Below, one piece after another: positions 6,371 to 14,468 of a stretch of 43,377 bases of DNA. The notes below the pieces were generated by a model that was not told the DNA's origin, did not search any database, and was given only the letters and a program-made list of their open reading frames with translations. Position numbers and translations under genes: made by a program. This DNA is from a virus, in the IMG/VR virus record IMGVR_UViG_3300030380_005453, positions 1 to 43,377 of that record; one strand, given 5' to 3'. Position 1 is the stretch's first letter; the number at the start of each line of letters is the position of its first letter.

Positions 6371-6832
6371 ATGAGTAAACCAAAGAAAAAATTCGCAGAA
6401 ACTACCGTAGGTAAGCTTTTATTTGGTGCGGCCTCTATGGCTAATCCAACTTTAGGTAATATACTTAAAGGTGTAACATCACCTCAAGAAGCTATAGCTG
6501 CTATCGGTAAATCAGACGTAAGTGCTGATGAAAAAATTAAACTACAACAATTAATATACGAGCAACAAAATAAAGAGATGGAGTCTATTACATCAAGATG
6601 GGAAGCAGACTCCGCATCCGATTCGTGGCTTTCGAAAAATGTACGTCCATTAGTTTTAGTATGGTGTATTGTTGTGTTTTCACTAGCAGGATTACTGGAT
6701 AGTGTGGACACGATACCATTTCACATAGGAGAAACATGGAATGACACTTTTGAAAAGGTCATGATGGCCGTTGTTCTAGCCTATTTCGGTGGGCGTAGTG
6801 GAGAAAAGGTTACAAGTATATTTAAAAAATAA
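6371..6832 (+). CDS. Holin, GTA/3TM-holin-like
   Basis: A 153-aa membrane protein expected to form lesions in the inner membrane at lysis. After a charged helical N-terminal half (residues 36-75, with DEKIKLQQLIYEQQ) come SRWEADSASDSWLSKNVRP and two hydrophobic segments: about 93-110 (VLVWCIVVFSLAGLL) and 129-140 (VMMAVVLAYFGG). It ends GRSGEKVTSIFKK. The W-x-RP-hydrophobic then YFGGRSxEK order matches the GTA_holin_3TM family as I know it. No endolysin is visible nearby; it may lie outside the window. An amphipathic N-terminal helix could count as a third segment. Confidence 0.8.
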   Translation: MSKPKKKFAETTVGKLLFGAASMANPTLGNILKGVTSPQEAIAAIGKSDVSADEKIKLQQLIYEQQNKEMESITSRWEADSASDSWLSKNVRPLVLVWCIVVFSLAGLLDSVDTIPFHIGETWNDTFEKVMMAVVLAYFGGRSGEKVTSIFKK

Positions 6833-6837
6833 TCACC

Positions 6838-7167
6838 ATGCCTAGAATAAAAAACATAGAAATAGACGGTAATATTACTAATGACGATAAATTACTAGGT
6901 AGTGACGTTGATGGAACAACGAAAAATTTTAGTGTAGGAAACTTAGCATCTTTTTTTCAGAGCACTCAATTTGTATTTAATCAGTCCAGTGCTTCAACTA
7001 CATGGACAATAGCTCATAACTTAAACAAATTTCCAAGTGTTGTTATAAAATTTTCAACAGGGGAATATACTAATGTCGGAGCAATCGGCGGAGTAACATA
7101 TACTGACGCAAACAACTTAACAATAAATCTCGCAGCTGCTGAAAGCGGCGTCGCATACTTAAACTAA
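6838..7167 (+). CDS. Small tail-fibre-type beta protein
   Basis: A 109-aa protein. The N-terminus (IDGNITNDDKLLGSDVDGTT) resembles anchoring parts of marine phage fibres. Residues 58-109 carry TTWTIAHNLNKFPSVVIKF, GAIGGVTYTDANNLTINL and SGVAYLN: the W-I-HNL-PSV then N-L-TI-L-SG-AYLN pattern of phage fibre-tip beta domains. It has no membrane or signal sequence. It opens the adsorption gene block, six bases after the holin, and probably forms a minor fibre or tail-tip part. Confidence 0.65.
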   Translation: MPRIKNIEIDGNITNDDKLLGSDVDGTTKNFSVGNLASFFQSTQFVFNQSSASTTWTIAHNLNKFPSVVIKFSTGEYTNVGAIGGVTYTDANNLTINLAAAESGVAYLN

Positions 7168-7173
7168 AAAACA

Positions 7174-8907
7174 ATGGCAATACCAATTTTAAATCACTTA
7201 GACTTAAGAAGTGTATCGGAGCTGCAGAATGCAATACTCCACAAAACAACAACAAGCTCTGCATCAAATGTAGAGGGTAAACTTATATATGACACTAGTT
7301 CAGATACTCTTAAATTTTATAATGGAAGCAACTGGCTAGAATTAGGAACATCAGGCGGTAGCGTTACCTCAGTAGCAATAGCTGGTACTGATGGTATACA
7401 GGTTGACTCTGGGTCTCCTATAACAAGCGCAGGAACAATAACATTAGGATTATCTAATATTGCAAATAATAAATTATTATTCTCTACTGTATCTTACGGT
7501 GGTGTTGAATTAGCATTAGGTGAAACAGACGCTACACCGGCTTTTGACCTACAAGACGCAACGGGTTATCCAACTTCTTCATTAACTGGAACAATTACTA
7601 ACGCTCAACTTGCTGGTTCAATAGCAAATGCTAAATTAGCGAATTCATCGATTACAATTAATGGTTCAGCTATCGCATTAGGTGGTTCTGTAACTACTCC
7701 AAATGATAATACACAATTATCAACAGAGCAGGTACAAGATATAGTTGGTGCAATGTTTAGTAGTAATACAGAAACAAGAATTGCTGCTACATATCAAGAC
7801 AGCGACGGAACAATTGATTTAGTTGTTGACGATATGACAGCTAATACTGATGTAGATGTATCTAACGCTAACTTATTAAGTAGATTAGCAAACTTAGAAT
7901 CTACAAGTGGCGCTGCAAATGAAAACATTACAATTGGTGCTGATAGTGGTGATACAATAGTAATAACCGGTAACTTACAAGTTTCAGGTACTACTACAAC
8001 AGTAAACTCAACTACAGTAAATCTTAATGATCATAACATAGTACTTGACAGTGGTAACAGTACATCAGCAGTTGTTGATGGTGCTGGTATTACACTTGAA
8101 GGTGGTTCTGGCGATGATGCTACATTTACTTATAACGCTTCAACAAACGCTTTTGATTTTAAATTAGGATCTGCGTTTGAAGATATTAAAGCTGCTAAAT
8201 TTACAGGTACTGAGTTAGACATATCTGGAAACGTTGATGTTGATGGAACTTTAGAAGCTGATGCAATTACAATTAACGGAACTGCAACAGGTGCTTTAGC
8301 ATTATTAGACACTGTGGCTGCGGCGCAAATTGATTCTAATGCGGTAACTACTGCTAAAATAAATGCTGATGCAGTAACCGGTGCTAAAATTGCTGATGAT
8401 GCTATTAACTCTGAACATATTACTGATGGTTCTGTTGATAATGTTCATTTAGCTGGTTCGATAGCAAATGCTAAACTTGCTAATAGCGCTATCACAATTG
8501 ATGGTTCTTCTGTTTCATTAGGCGGGTCTATAACTACAAATAATACTCAATTAAGTTTAGCTTCTAAGGCTGAAGTTCAAACAGGTACTAACACTACTAA
8601 AGCTGTAACACCTGACACATTAGCTTCTAAATCTGTACATGCTACAATTGATGTATCTGACTCAAACTTTACATCTAACTTATATGCTGAAATAACGCAT
8701 TCATTAGGCAGTGAAGATGTAATTGTTCAATGTTTCGATTCTAGCTCAAAAGAAACAATTTTTGCTGATGTTGCTAGAACAGACAAATCAGATAGTGCAT
8801 CAACTAGCAAAATTAAAATAAGTTTTTCAGCAGCTCCAACCAACGATATAGAAGTTTTAATTACTTCAATTGAAGGTTCAACCGCTGGGAGTGTAGCTTA
8901 CGCATAA
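7174..8907 (+). CDS. Tail fibre protein
   Basis: A 577-aa beta-rich fibre. The N-terminus MAIPILNHLDLRSVSELQNA and GKLIYDTSSDTLKFYNGSNW look like the anchor and first fibre domain. Repetitive Gly/Thr/Asn/Ala stretches follow, including TIVITGNLQVSGTTTTVNST, typical of marine phage fibres. The motif LAGSIANAKLAN with a shared continuation occurs twice (from codons at 7609 and 8449). The C-terminus (about 490-577) is a separate beta domain ITHSLGSEDVIVQCFDSS, related in pattern to the tip of the 109-aa gene upstream. It probably acts in host recognition. A stable UUCG-loop hairpin follows the gene. Confidence 0.8.
   Translation: MAIPILNHLDLRSVSELQNAILHKTTTSSASNVEGKLIYDTSSDTLKFYNGSNWLELGTSGGSVTSVAIAGTDGIQVDSGSPITSAGTITLGLSNIANNKLLFSTVSYGGVELALGETDATPAFDLQDATGYPTSSLTGTITNAQLAGSIANAKLANSSITINGSAIALGGSVTTPNDNTQLSTEQVQDIVGAMFSSNTETRIAATYQDSDGTIDLVVDDMTANTDVDVSNANLLSRLANLESTSGAANENITIGADSGDTIVITGNLQVSGTTTTVNSTTVNLNDHNIVLDSGNSTSAVVDGAGITLEGGSGDDATFTYNASTNAFDFKLGSAFEDIKAAKFTGTELDISGNVDVDGTLEADAITINGTATGALALLDTVAAAQIDSNAVTTAKINADAVTGAKIADDAINSEHITDGSVDNVHLAGSIANAKLANSAITIDGSSVSLGGSITTNNTQLSLASKAEVQTGTNTTKAVTPDTLASKSVHATIDVSDSNFTSNLYAEITHSLGSEDVIVQCFDSSSKETIFADVARTDKSDSASTSKIKISFSAAPTNDIEVLITSIEGSTAGSVAYA
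7609..7697 (+). repeat. Internal fibre repeat, copy 1
   Basis: Encodes LAGSIANAKLANSSITINGS with a following GGSVTT. The second copy at 8449-8538 encodes the same residues with few changes, but with many synonymous base differences, so the duplication is old or kept by protein selection. Confidence 0.7.
8449..8538 (+). repeat. Internal fibre repeat, copy 2
   Basis: Encodes LAGSIANAKLANSAITIDGS and a following GGSITT, matching the copy at 7609-7697 in protein more than in DNA. It is preceded by short isoleucine/alanine repeats (TTAKINADAVTGAKIADDAI) of the same style. Confidence 0.7.
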
Positions 8908-8915
8908 TAACAATT

Positions 8916-8949
8916 AAAATACAGCGGCACTTCGGTGCCGTTGGTATTT
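8916..8949 (+). terminator. UUCG-loop terminator after the fibre gene
   Basis: CAGCGGCAC, loop TTCG, then GTGCCGTTG (8922-8943) form a nine-pair stem with one G-U pair, flanked by A-rich and T-rich arms (AAAATA and TATTTATTT). It starts about 14 bases after the stop of the 577-aa gene and lies before the 144-aa gene, so transcription is probably attenuated here. The U tract is interrupted, so termination may be partial. Confidence 0.7.
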
Positions 8950-8965
8950 ATTTAAATATATTAAT

Positions 8966-9400
8966 ATGTCAAGAAAAAGCATAAATTTTTATAATGAAAT
9001 AAAAACCCACGGGCATAAAGATAATATTGATCAAGTTTCTGCAACAGGCGGCAATAAGCTTTTGATTAATCTTGATAGAGGTGCTAACGTATATGATTGT
9101 GCTGTTCCTAATGCAGCTAACGTGCAAATTGAATTTGATTATGATGGAGCGCACGACCCACTTGAAACTAGAAGTATTGGCATGAGTGGTACTATAATTT
9201 TACAAAACCCTGCTGACGCAAGTAGCTTAAGCTTTCATAGTACAACACCTATTGTAGGTTCTATAATGACACCAGGCGGCGGTAACCCTTCTTTCAATAC
9301 AGATAACGGTCATATTGCTGTAATTACTTTTACTATATTTTCTAGAGATGTAGATAGTAACCCTTATGCGTTGATAAATTATGTAGGTGGATTTGAATAA
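8966..9400 (+). CDS. Beta-rich tail/fibre-associated protein
   Basis: A 144-aa protein predicted to be mostly beta strands: VYDCAVPNAANVQIEFDYD, a Gly/Pro-rich loop (TPGGGNPSFNTDNGH) and a C-terminal IAVITFTIFSRDVDSNPYAL with VGGFE. The ending N-Y-VGGF resembles tip domains that follow phage fibres. It has no cysteine cluster, membrane span or enzyme motif. It sits between the fibre gene with its terminator and the Thr-rich fibre, which suggests a tail-tip or fibre-adaptor role. Function is inferred from position and fold style only. Confidence 0.6.
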   Translation: MSRKSINFYNEIKTHGHKDNIDQVSATGGNKLLINLDRGANVYDCAVPNAANVQIEFDYDGAHDPLETRSIGMSGTIILQNPADASSLSFHSTTPIVGSIMTPGGGNPSFNTDNGHIAVITFTIFSRDVDSNPYALINYVGGFE

Positions 9401-9417
9401 GCTTAAAAATTAGTAGA

Positions 9418-11397
9418 ATGAGAAACTTTCTTGGATTTAAAATAGACACTTGGGGTACAAGCACGACAAGAAGCACAACTACTACAAAGAGCACTAGTAC
9501 AACTAAAGTTATTAGTACTACTAGAAATACAACTAAGAATACAACCACTGAATACGTTTCAGGTACTATTACAATATATAATACTTCCACTACAACAACC
9601 GAAAGTAGAAGCACTCAAGAACAAAGAGTAACTACTATTAGTACAAGCAAAAGTACAACAACTTCTTTTAATACCTCTAGAACAACTAATAAAGACACTA
9701 CAACTACATTTGCTACATCTAAAAGCACAACAACTACTTTTAGTACTAATAAAAATACAACCGAAAGCAGAAACACAACTACGGCATATAGTACTACAAC
9801 TGTATATAGTACAAGTAGATCTACATCTACAAGTAGAACAACTACGATTTCAACTAATAAAAATACAACAACTACTTTCGCTACAAGCAGATCTACAACT
9901 ACTACATTCGCGACATCAAAAAATACGACGGAGAGTAGAACAACTACTATATCAACTTCAAAAAGTACAACAACCACGTTCGCTACTAGTCGAAATACTA
10001 CAGAGCAAAGAAGCACTACAACTGTATATACAACAAGCACTGTTTTTAATACAAGCAGATCTACAAGTACGAGCACTATTACAACATTTGCTACTAGTAG
10101 AAATACTACGGAACAAAGAAGTACAACAACAACATACACGACAAGTACTGTTTTTAACACTAGTACTTCAACAACAACAGTATATACAACAACGTTTGCA
10201 ACTTCAAGAAGTACAACAACTACTTTTGCAACTAGCAGATCAACTCAAGAAACTAGAAGCACATCCAGATCAACTACAACAGTTTATACTACAACTTTTG
10301 CAACATCTAGAAACACAACCGAAAGTAGAAGCACAACCACTGTATATACAACTAATACAGTATTTAATACAAGTACATCAACAGTTACAACTTTTGCAAC
10401 GTCTAAAACAACTAGCAGAAGCACAACAACTACTTTTGCTACAAGTAGAAACACTACTACTACATTTGCTACTAGCCGATCAACAACGACAACGTTTGCT
10501 ACTAGTAAGTCAACTACAACAACGTTTAATACATCTACAACAACTACGACAACTTATACAACAACATTTGCTACAAGTAGAAGTACTAGCACAAGCAGGT
10601 CTACGACAACAACTTATACAACAACATTCCAAACAAGTGTTGTTACGTCTAGAACAACCACATTTGGAACAAGCAGAAATACTACCACAACATTTAATAC
10701 AGTAACTGCTTACAATACGACTACTACATATAATACGTCTAGAAATACAGCTGAAAGTAGAGCAACAGGAACATCAGTAGCAACAACTACAGTTTATGCT
10801 ACAAGCAGAAGCACGGGTGAAAGCAGGAGTACAACAACAGTGTATGGAACTACAACCACTTTTAATACTAGTAAGAGTACAACTACAGTATATCAAACAA
10901 CGGTTTCATTAACATCATTTACTTCAACTGGTAGTAGTAGTTCAAATTTTGTATGTTTTGAATTTTTAGGTAATACATTCTTTGGAACTAATGTATCTAG
11001 TGGTTTACCTCAGACAGGCTCACAGGTTTATGCACAAAATAATACAAGCTTCCCGTTATCATCTGGTTTTTATGGAGCTCAAAATGCATCTGGATTTTCG
11101 CCAACACATAAATACGAAATTGGCGCAGGCGGAACTGTAACGTCACTTACTTCTTGTGGTGGTGGATTTTCGGATAGATCATTAAAGCGAGATATTAAAT
11201 TAATAGGTATATCGCCAAGCGGATTAAATATATATTCATTTAAATTTATAGACGCTAAGTACGGTGAAGGAACATGGCAAGGTGTTATGGCTGATGAAGT
11301 TGAACACATACCGGGAGCTGTTATAGAATGGAAAGGATTAAAATATGTTAACTATAACGAAGTAGATGAAATTGACGTAGAATTTAAACAAATATAA
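9418..11397 (+). CDS. Thr/Ser-repeat fibre with C-terminal Peptidase_S74 chaperone
   Basis: A 659-aa protein. Residues 15 to about 500 are almost pure Thr/Ser in units such as TSRSTTTTFA, TSRNTTES and RSTTTVYTTSTVFN. Aromatic residues recur at even spacings (4, 6, 10, 14, 16, 22, 24), with Arg/Lys/Glu in the same register, as expected of one face of an extended beta structure. A globular Gly/Ser/Phe part follows (about 505-584). Residues 585-659 match the Peptidase_S74 intramolecular chaperone: FSDRSLKRDI with Ser585 as the likely self-cleavage residue, then QGVMADEVEHIPG and YNEVDE. Such domains trimerise fibres and may be released. All four Thr codons are used, so the repeat is not simple DNA slippage. 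Confidence 0.85.
   Translation: MRNFLGFKIDTWGTSTTRSTTTTKSTSTTKVISTTRNTTKNTTTEYVSGTITIYNTSTTTTESRSTQEQRVTTISTSKSTTTSFNTSRTTNKDTTTTFATSKSTTTTFSTNKNTTESRNTTTAYSTTTVYSTSRSTSTSRTTTISTNKNTTTTFATSRSTTTTFATSKNTTESRTTTISTSKSTTTTFATSRNTTEQRSTTTVYTTSTVFNTSRSTSTSTITTFATSRNTTEQRSTTTTYTTSTVFNTSTSTTTVYTTTFATSRSTTTTFATSRSTQETRSTSRSTTTVYTTTFATSRNTTESRSTTTVYTTNTVFNTSTSTVTTFATSKTTSRSTTTTFATSRNTTTTFATSRSTTTTFATSKSTTTTFNTSTTTTTTYTTTFATSRSTSTSRSTTTTYTTTFQTSVVTSRTTTFGTSRNTTTTFNTVTAYNTTTTYNTSRNTAESRATGTSVATTTVYATSRSTGESRSTTTVYGTTTTFNTSKSTTTVYQTTVSLTSFTSTGSSSSNFVCFEFLGNTFFGTNVSSGLPQTGSQVYAQNNTSFPLSSGFYGAQNASGFSPTHKYEIGAGGTVTSLTSCGGGFSDRSLKRDIKLIGISPSGLNIYSFKFIDAKYGEGTWQGVMADEVEHIPGAVIEWKGLKYVNYNEVDEIDVEFKQI
9430..10900 (+). 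repeat. Degenerate Thr/Ser-coding repeat array 1
   Basis: Roughly 490 codons of Thr/Ser-rich repeats inside the fibre gene. The protein pattern repeats closely, but Thr codons ACA, ACT, ACG and ACC and all Ser codon types alternate, so neighbouring units differ at synonymous positions. Antisense and shifted frames stay open here because ACN, AGN and TTT rarely give stops in other frames; those frames are not genes. Confidence 0.85.
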
Positions 11398-11398
11398 T

Positions 11399-11965
11399 AT
11401 GGAAACTTATTTTGATGAAAGCTTAATACCAGCGCACAACGGAGAAAATTTTGTTGTAGAAAAAGTTAATAAACAAAAAAATGAATCAGACTGGTATACT
11501 ATGTCCTTGTTTAAATACAAACAAGATGTATTACATCAAAGATATAATCATGAAATACCCGCTAAAAATTTTGCAGGCGATGGTGGTGGATGTTGTGGAT
11601 GGGATGTAACTGCTGCTCAATACGATGGATTAGCGTGGGCTGATATATTATATTTAGGTTTATACTTAGGTAATGCTCCCGATTATATTTATAAAAATAA
11701 ATCTGTAGATTCTTTAGATGTTATTGAATCAGACCAAGAAATAATAGATTATGTTACTTGGATAGATAATGATATTAATGTTATACAACATAATGAATGG
11801 ACATATAATACATCAAAACAATATAATATTATAATATGTGATTTATGGGCTGTACCAGGTGATGTAACACAAGACCATAAAACAAAATTATTAAATAATT
11901 ATAGTAATAATTTAAAAATTGGTGGTAAAATAATAATTCCTATATCGGGAGAAACAATAAATTAA
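11399..11965 (+). CDS. SAM-dependent methyltransferase-like protein
   Basis: A 188-aa Rossmann-type protein. DILYLGLYLGNAP (82-94) stands where the Gly-rich SAM-binding motif I lies. SLDVIESDQEI (105-115) has the acidic residue after strand 2, YNIIICDLW (142-150) is a motif like the catalytic-site strand, and LKIGGKIIIP (172-181) matches the late strand. Spacing recalls spermidine-synthase-like and small-molecule methyltransferases. Just before motif I is an unusual GDGGGCCGWD. The gene lies between the two Thr-repeat proteins with one-base gaps, so a role in modifying them or another virion part is attractive but unproven. Confidence 0.65.
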   Translation: METYFDESLIPAHNGENFVVEKVNKQKNESDWYTMSLFKYKQDVLHQRYNHEIPAKNFAGDGGGCCGWDVTAAQYDGLAWADILYLGLYLGNAPDYIYKNKSVDSLDVIESDQEIIDYVTWIDNDINVIQHNEWTYNTSKQYNIIICDLWAVPGDVTQDHKTKLLNNYSNNLKIGGKIIIPISGETIN

Positions 11966-11966
11966 A

Positions 11967-13505
11967 ATGCCAAATACTAGTAGAAGTACAACAACAACAT
12001 TCGCTACAAGTGATCTTACCGTCGAAAGCAGAAGTACGACAACAGCGTATAATACTACTACTACGTATAATACCAGTAGAAGTACTACTTCGTCTTTTAA
12101 TACCACAACAACATATAATACAACTACAACTTATAATACTTCCAGAAGTACCGGAGAGAGTAGAAATACAGCTACATCTAGAGCAACAAGCACAGCTTTT
12201 AATACAAGTAGAACAACAACATATACAAGTTTTTTTAATACTAGTAGAGTCACTGATAAAAGTACCACTACAACATTTAATACTACCACAACTTTTAATA
12301 CAAGTAGAACAACAAGCCGAAGTACGACCACAACGTTTGCGACATCTAGATCAACTACAACAACATTTAATACGAGTAGAAGTACGACTACAACTTTTAA
12401 TACAAGTAAAAGTACAACAACAACTTTTAACACTAGCACAGTAACTGTAACGGTATTTACAACTACTTTTAATACTAGTAGAAGTACTACTACAACATTT
12501 GCAACTTCAAGAAATACAACAGAGTCTAGAAGTACTACTACAACATATACAACAACAACAACGTTTAACACGTCGACTATAACTTCAAAAAGCACCACTA
12601 CAACTTTTAACACTGTATATGCAACAACAACAGTGTTTAATACAAGTACCAATACTACGACAACATTTAATACGAGTAAAAGCACAAGTAAATCAACTAC
12701 CACGACGTTTTCAACAAGCAGAAATACTATTGAAAGTAGAAGTACAACAACAACATATACTACATCTACTACATTCAACACGTCAACTGCTACAACAACT
12801 GTATATACTACGACTTTTTCTACGTCAAAAAATACAACTGAATCTAGAAGTACGACTACAACGTATACCACAAGTACTACGTTCAATACTAGTACAAACA
12901 CAACAACAGTTTTTAACACTAGTACAACTACAGTATATACAACCAGTACTGTATTTAATACAAGTAAAAGCACTACTACTACATTTAATACTTCGACTGC
13001 AACAAATACAGTATTTAATACTAGTACCACCACTACGTTTAATACAACAACAACGTTTAATACTAGTACAACGACAATAGAGAGTAGGCAGACATCAACC
13101 GTATATACAACTAATACAGTGTTTAATACTAGTACTACTACAACAACAACATTCAATACTAGTACTACTACTAATACAGTATATACAACAACATTTGGAA
13201 CTAGTAAATCAACTACAACAGTATTCAACACTAGCACCACAACTGTATACACAACAACTACGGTATATACAACGACTACAACATTTGAAGAATCTAGAAG
13301 TACATCTGCTGATGAATTAGAAGGTATTCCAGTATCAACGCTTAGAACAACATCAACAACATTTAGTACAACATTTAATACAAGTACTGTTACTACATTT
13401 AACACTAGCACTGCAACAGTTACAGTTTTTTCAACAACTACTAGTTTTTGGGGTGGTGGTGATTTTGGACAATTAGGTGGTCATTCATTTGGCGACGGTA
13501 GGTAA
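11967..13505 (+). CDS. Second Thr/Ser-repeat fibre-like protein
   Basis: A 512-aa protein that enters the repeat at once (MPNTSRSTTTTFATSD) and stays in it to about residue 485, using units like those of the 659-aa protein and the same even spacing of Phe/Tyr. It is richer in TTTTFNTS and TTTYNTS units. Near residue 445 a short non-repeat insert (SADELEGIPVSTLR) interrupts it. The C-terminus switches to a Gly/Phe-rich tail (FWGGGDFGQLGGHSFGDGR) and lacks the S74 domain. It probably forms a fibre shaft or a surface-coating appendage; the missing trimerisation domain suggests co-assembly with the first protein or a glycine-rich tip. No anchor motif is recognised. Confidence 0.8.
   Translation: MPNTSRSTTTTFATSDLTVESRSTTTAYNTTTTYNTSRSTTSSFNTTTTYNTTTTYNTSRSTGESRNTATSRATSTAFNTSRTTTYTSFFNTSRVTDKSTTTTFNTTTTFNTSRTTSRSTTTTFATSRSTTTTFNTSRSTTTTFNTSKSTTTTFNTSTVTVTVFTTTFNTSRSTTTTFATSRNTTESRSTTTTYTTTTTFNTSTITSKSTTTTFNTVYATTTVFNTSTNTTTTFNTSKSTSKSTTTTFSTSRNTIESRSTTTTYTTSTTFNTSTATTTVYTTTFSTSKNTTESRSTTTTYTTSTTFNTSTNTTTVFNTSTTTVYTTSTVFNTSKSTTTTFNTSTATNTVFNTSTTTTFNTTTTFNTSTTTIESRQTSTVYTTNTVFNTSTTTTTTFNTSTTTNTVYTTTFGTSKSTTTVFNTSTTTVYTTTTVYTTTTTFEESRSTSADELEGIPVSTLRTTSTTFSTTFNTSTVTTFNTSTATVTVFSTTTSFWGGGDFGQLGGHSFGDGR
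11970..13430 (+). repeat. Degenerate Thr/Ser-coding repeat array 2
   Basis: About 480 codons repeating TTTTFNTS-type units, related to the array at 9430-10900 but separated from it by the methyltransferase-like gene. Synonymous codons are again mixed. The long antisense frame across 12131-13411 (Val/Leu-rich) is a by-product of this composition. Confidence 0.8.
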
Positions 13506-13566
13506 TTATATTAGTATTGAATAAAAGTATGTAATAAATATATTATGTTCAATTAAATCAAATTTT

Positions 13567-14457
13567 ATGGAAATGTTTAATAAAACGGAGCTAAATAAAC
13601 GCATAGGTCCGTTAAAAAAATCAAAACAATTATATGACCTAGAAGCGGTGGAGGGTTATGTAATTAGAAAGTGTGGGGAACACGGGTTAGAGCATAGTTA
13701 CGATGTTCTAGCTGAAGAAATGCCATATTTTAAAACAATGGCATATACAGAATATGCAGGATGTTTTTATTTGCAACCTTTAAATTTTAAAATAAGAAAT
13801 GAACAGATGATAGACGCGGCTACCCCTAGTAGCTCTGAAATTCTTGATTACTCTTCATGGCTTATAGATAGAATTGTAAATAATGATGCAAATAAGTATC
13901 AAAATAGAAGAGAAGAGTACGATAAATATCCTTCAAAAGATTATATAGTTATTTTACCTGGATCTAATAAAGTACGTGAAAACGTATGTTTAAATAGATT
14001 GAAATATATATCTAAAAAACACGGTGATAATATTTATTTTAAACCTCATCCGATTACAACGCATCAAATTATAGGTGAGTTGAAAGATTTTTTTGGTGAA
14101 GATAATATACTACCTAGAGATATAAACATGTACTACTATTTGCAAAAAGCAACAGGTGTATATACAACACATATAAGTGAAAGTTGTGTATATGGCGTAG
14201 TTACTGGTAAAAAAACAGAACCTATTGATGTTTGGAATAATATACAAAGAGGTTCATTTTATTGTATAAATAATCATTTATTAGCAAACCAATGGAACGC
14301 TAAAGAATATATTAATAAAACTTTTTCAAATTATAAATCAGGAATTATTAATCCAGAAATAGATAAAAATTGGAAACAAAAAGTTGATTTATATTTTGAT
14401 TATGTATGTAAAAAAAGAGAAACTTATAAAGATTGGTTTCTTGCAGATAAAAAATAA
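13567..14457 (+). CDS. Glycosyltransferase-like protein (GT-B type, tentative)
   Basis: A 296-aa soluble protein. The C-terminal half reads as a nucleotide-sugar-binding Rossmann domain: DYIVILPGSNK (125-135), NIYFKPHPITTHQ (155-167), ILPRDINMYYYLQKATGVYT (181-200), then HISESCVYGVVTGKKTEP (202-219). The KPHP, then SE and GK order is that of polysialyl, capsule and CDP-glycerol-type transferases. The N-terminal half is unfamiliar. It follows the second Thr-repeat protein after a 61-bp gap, so O-linked sugar addition to the Thr/Ser arrays is a natural hypothesis. Modification of host or phage glycan is an alternative. Family assignment is moderate. Confidence 0.6.
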   Translation: MEMFNKTELNKRIGPLKKSKQLYDLEAVEGYVIRKCGEHGLEHSYDVLAEEMPYFKTMAYTEYAGCFYLQPLNFKIRNEQMIDAATPSSSEILDYSSWLIDRIVNNDANKYQNRREEYDKYPSKDYIVILPGSNKVRENVCLNRLKYISKKHGDNIYFKPHPITTHQIIGELKDFFGEDNILPRDINMYYYLQKATGVYTTHISESCVYGVVTGKKTEPIDVWNNIQRGSFYCINNHLLANQWNAKEYINKTFSNYKSGIINPEIDKNWKQKVDLYFDYVCKKRETYKDWFLADKK

Positions 14458-14468
14458 TTTAATTTAAT

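Noticed and set aside
9710-10705. 331-aa shifted sense frame rich in Gln and Leu
   Set aside because: Produced by the repeat composition (CAACAA, TTACAA); no independent start context and no protein-like order.
12131-13411. Long antisense Val/Leu-rich frame (426 aa), and a similar 181-aa antisense frame at 9615-10160
   Set aside because: Reverse complements of Thr/Ser codons (NGT, NCT) give Val, Leu and Ser-type codons without stops, so the open frame is a by-product of the sense repeat.
13517-13544. Sigma70-like promoter TTGAAT-16-TATATT before the glycosyltransferase-like gene
   Set aside because: A likely Bacteroidota host does not use this consensus and such matches are expected by chance in AT-rich DNA.
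9418-14457. Diversity-generating retroelement driving fibre variation
   Set aside because: No reverse transcriptase, template repeat or C-type lectin variable region was seen; repeat variation is mostly synonymous.
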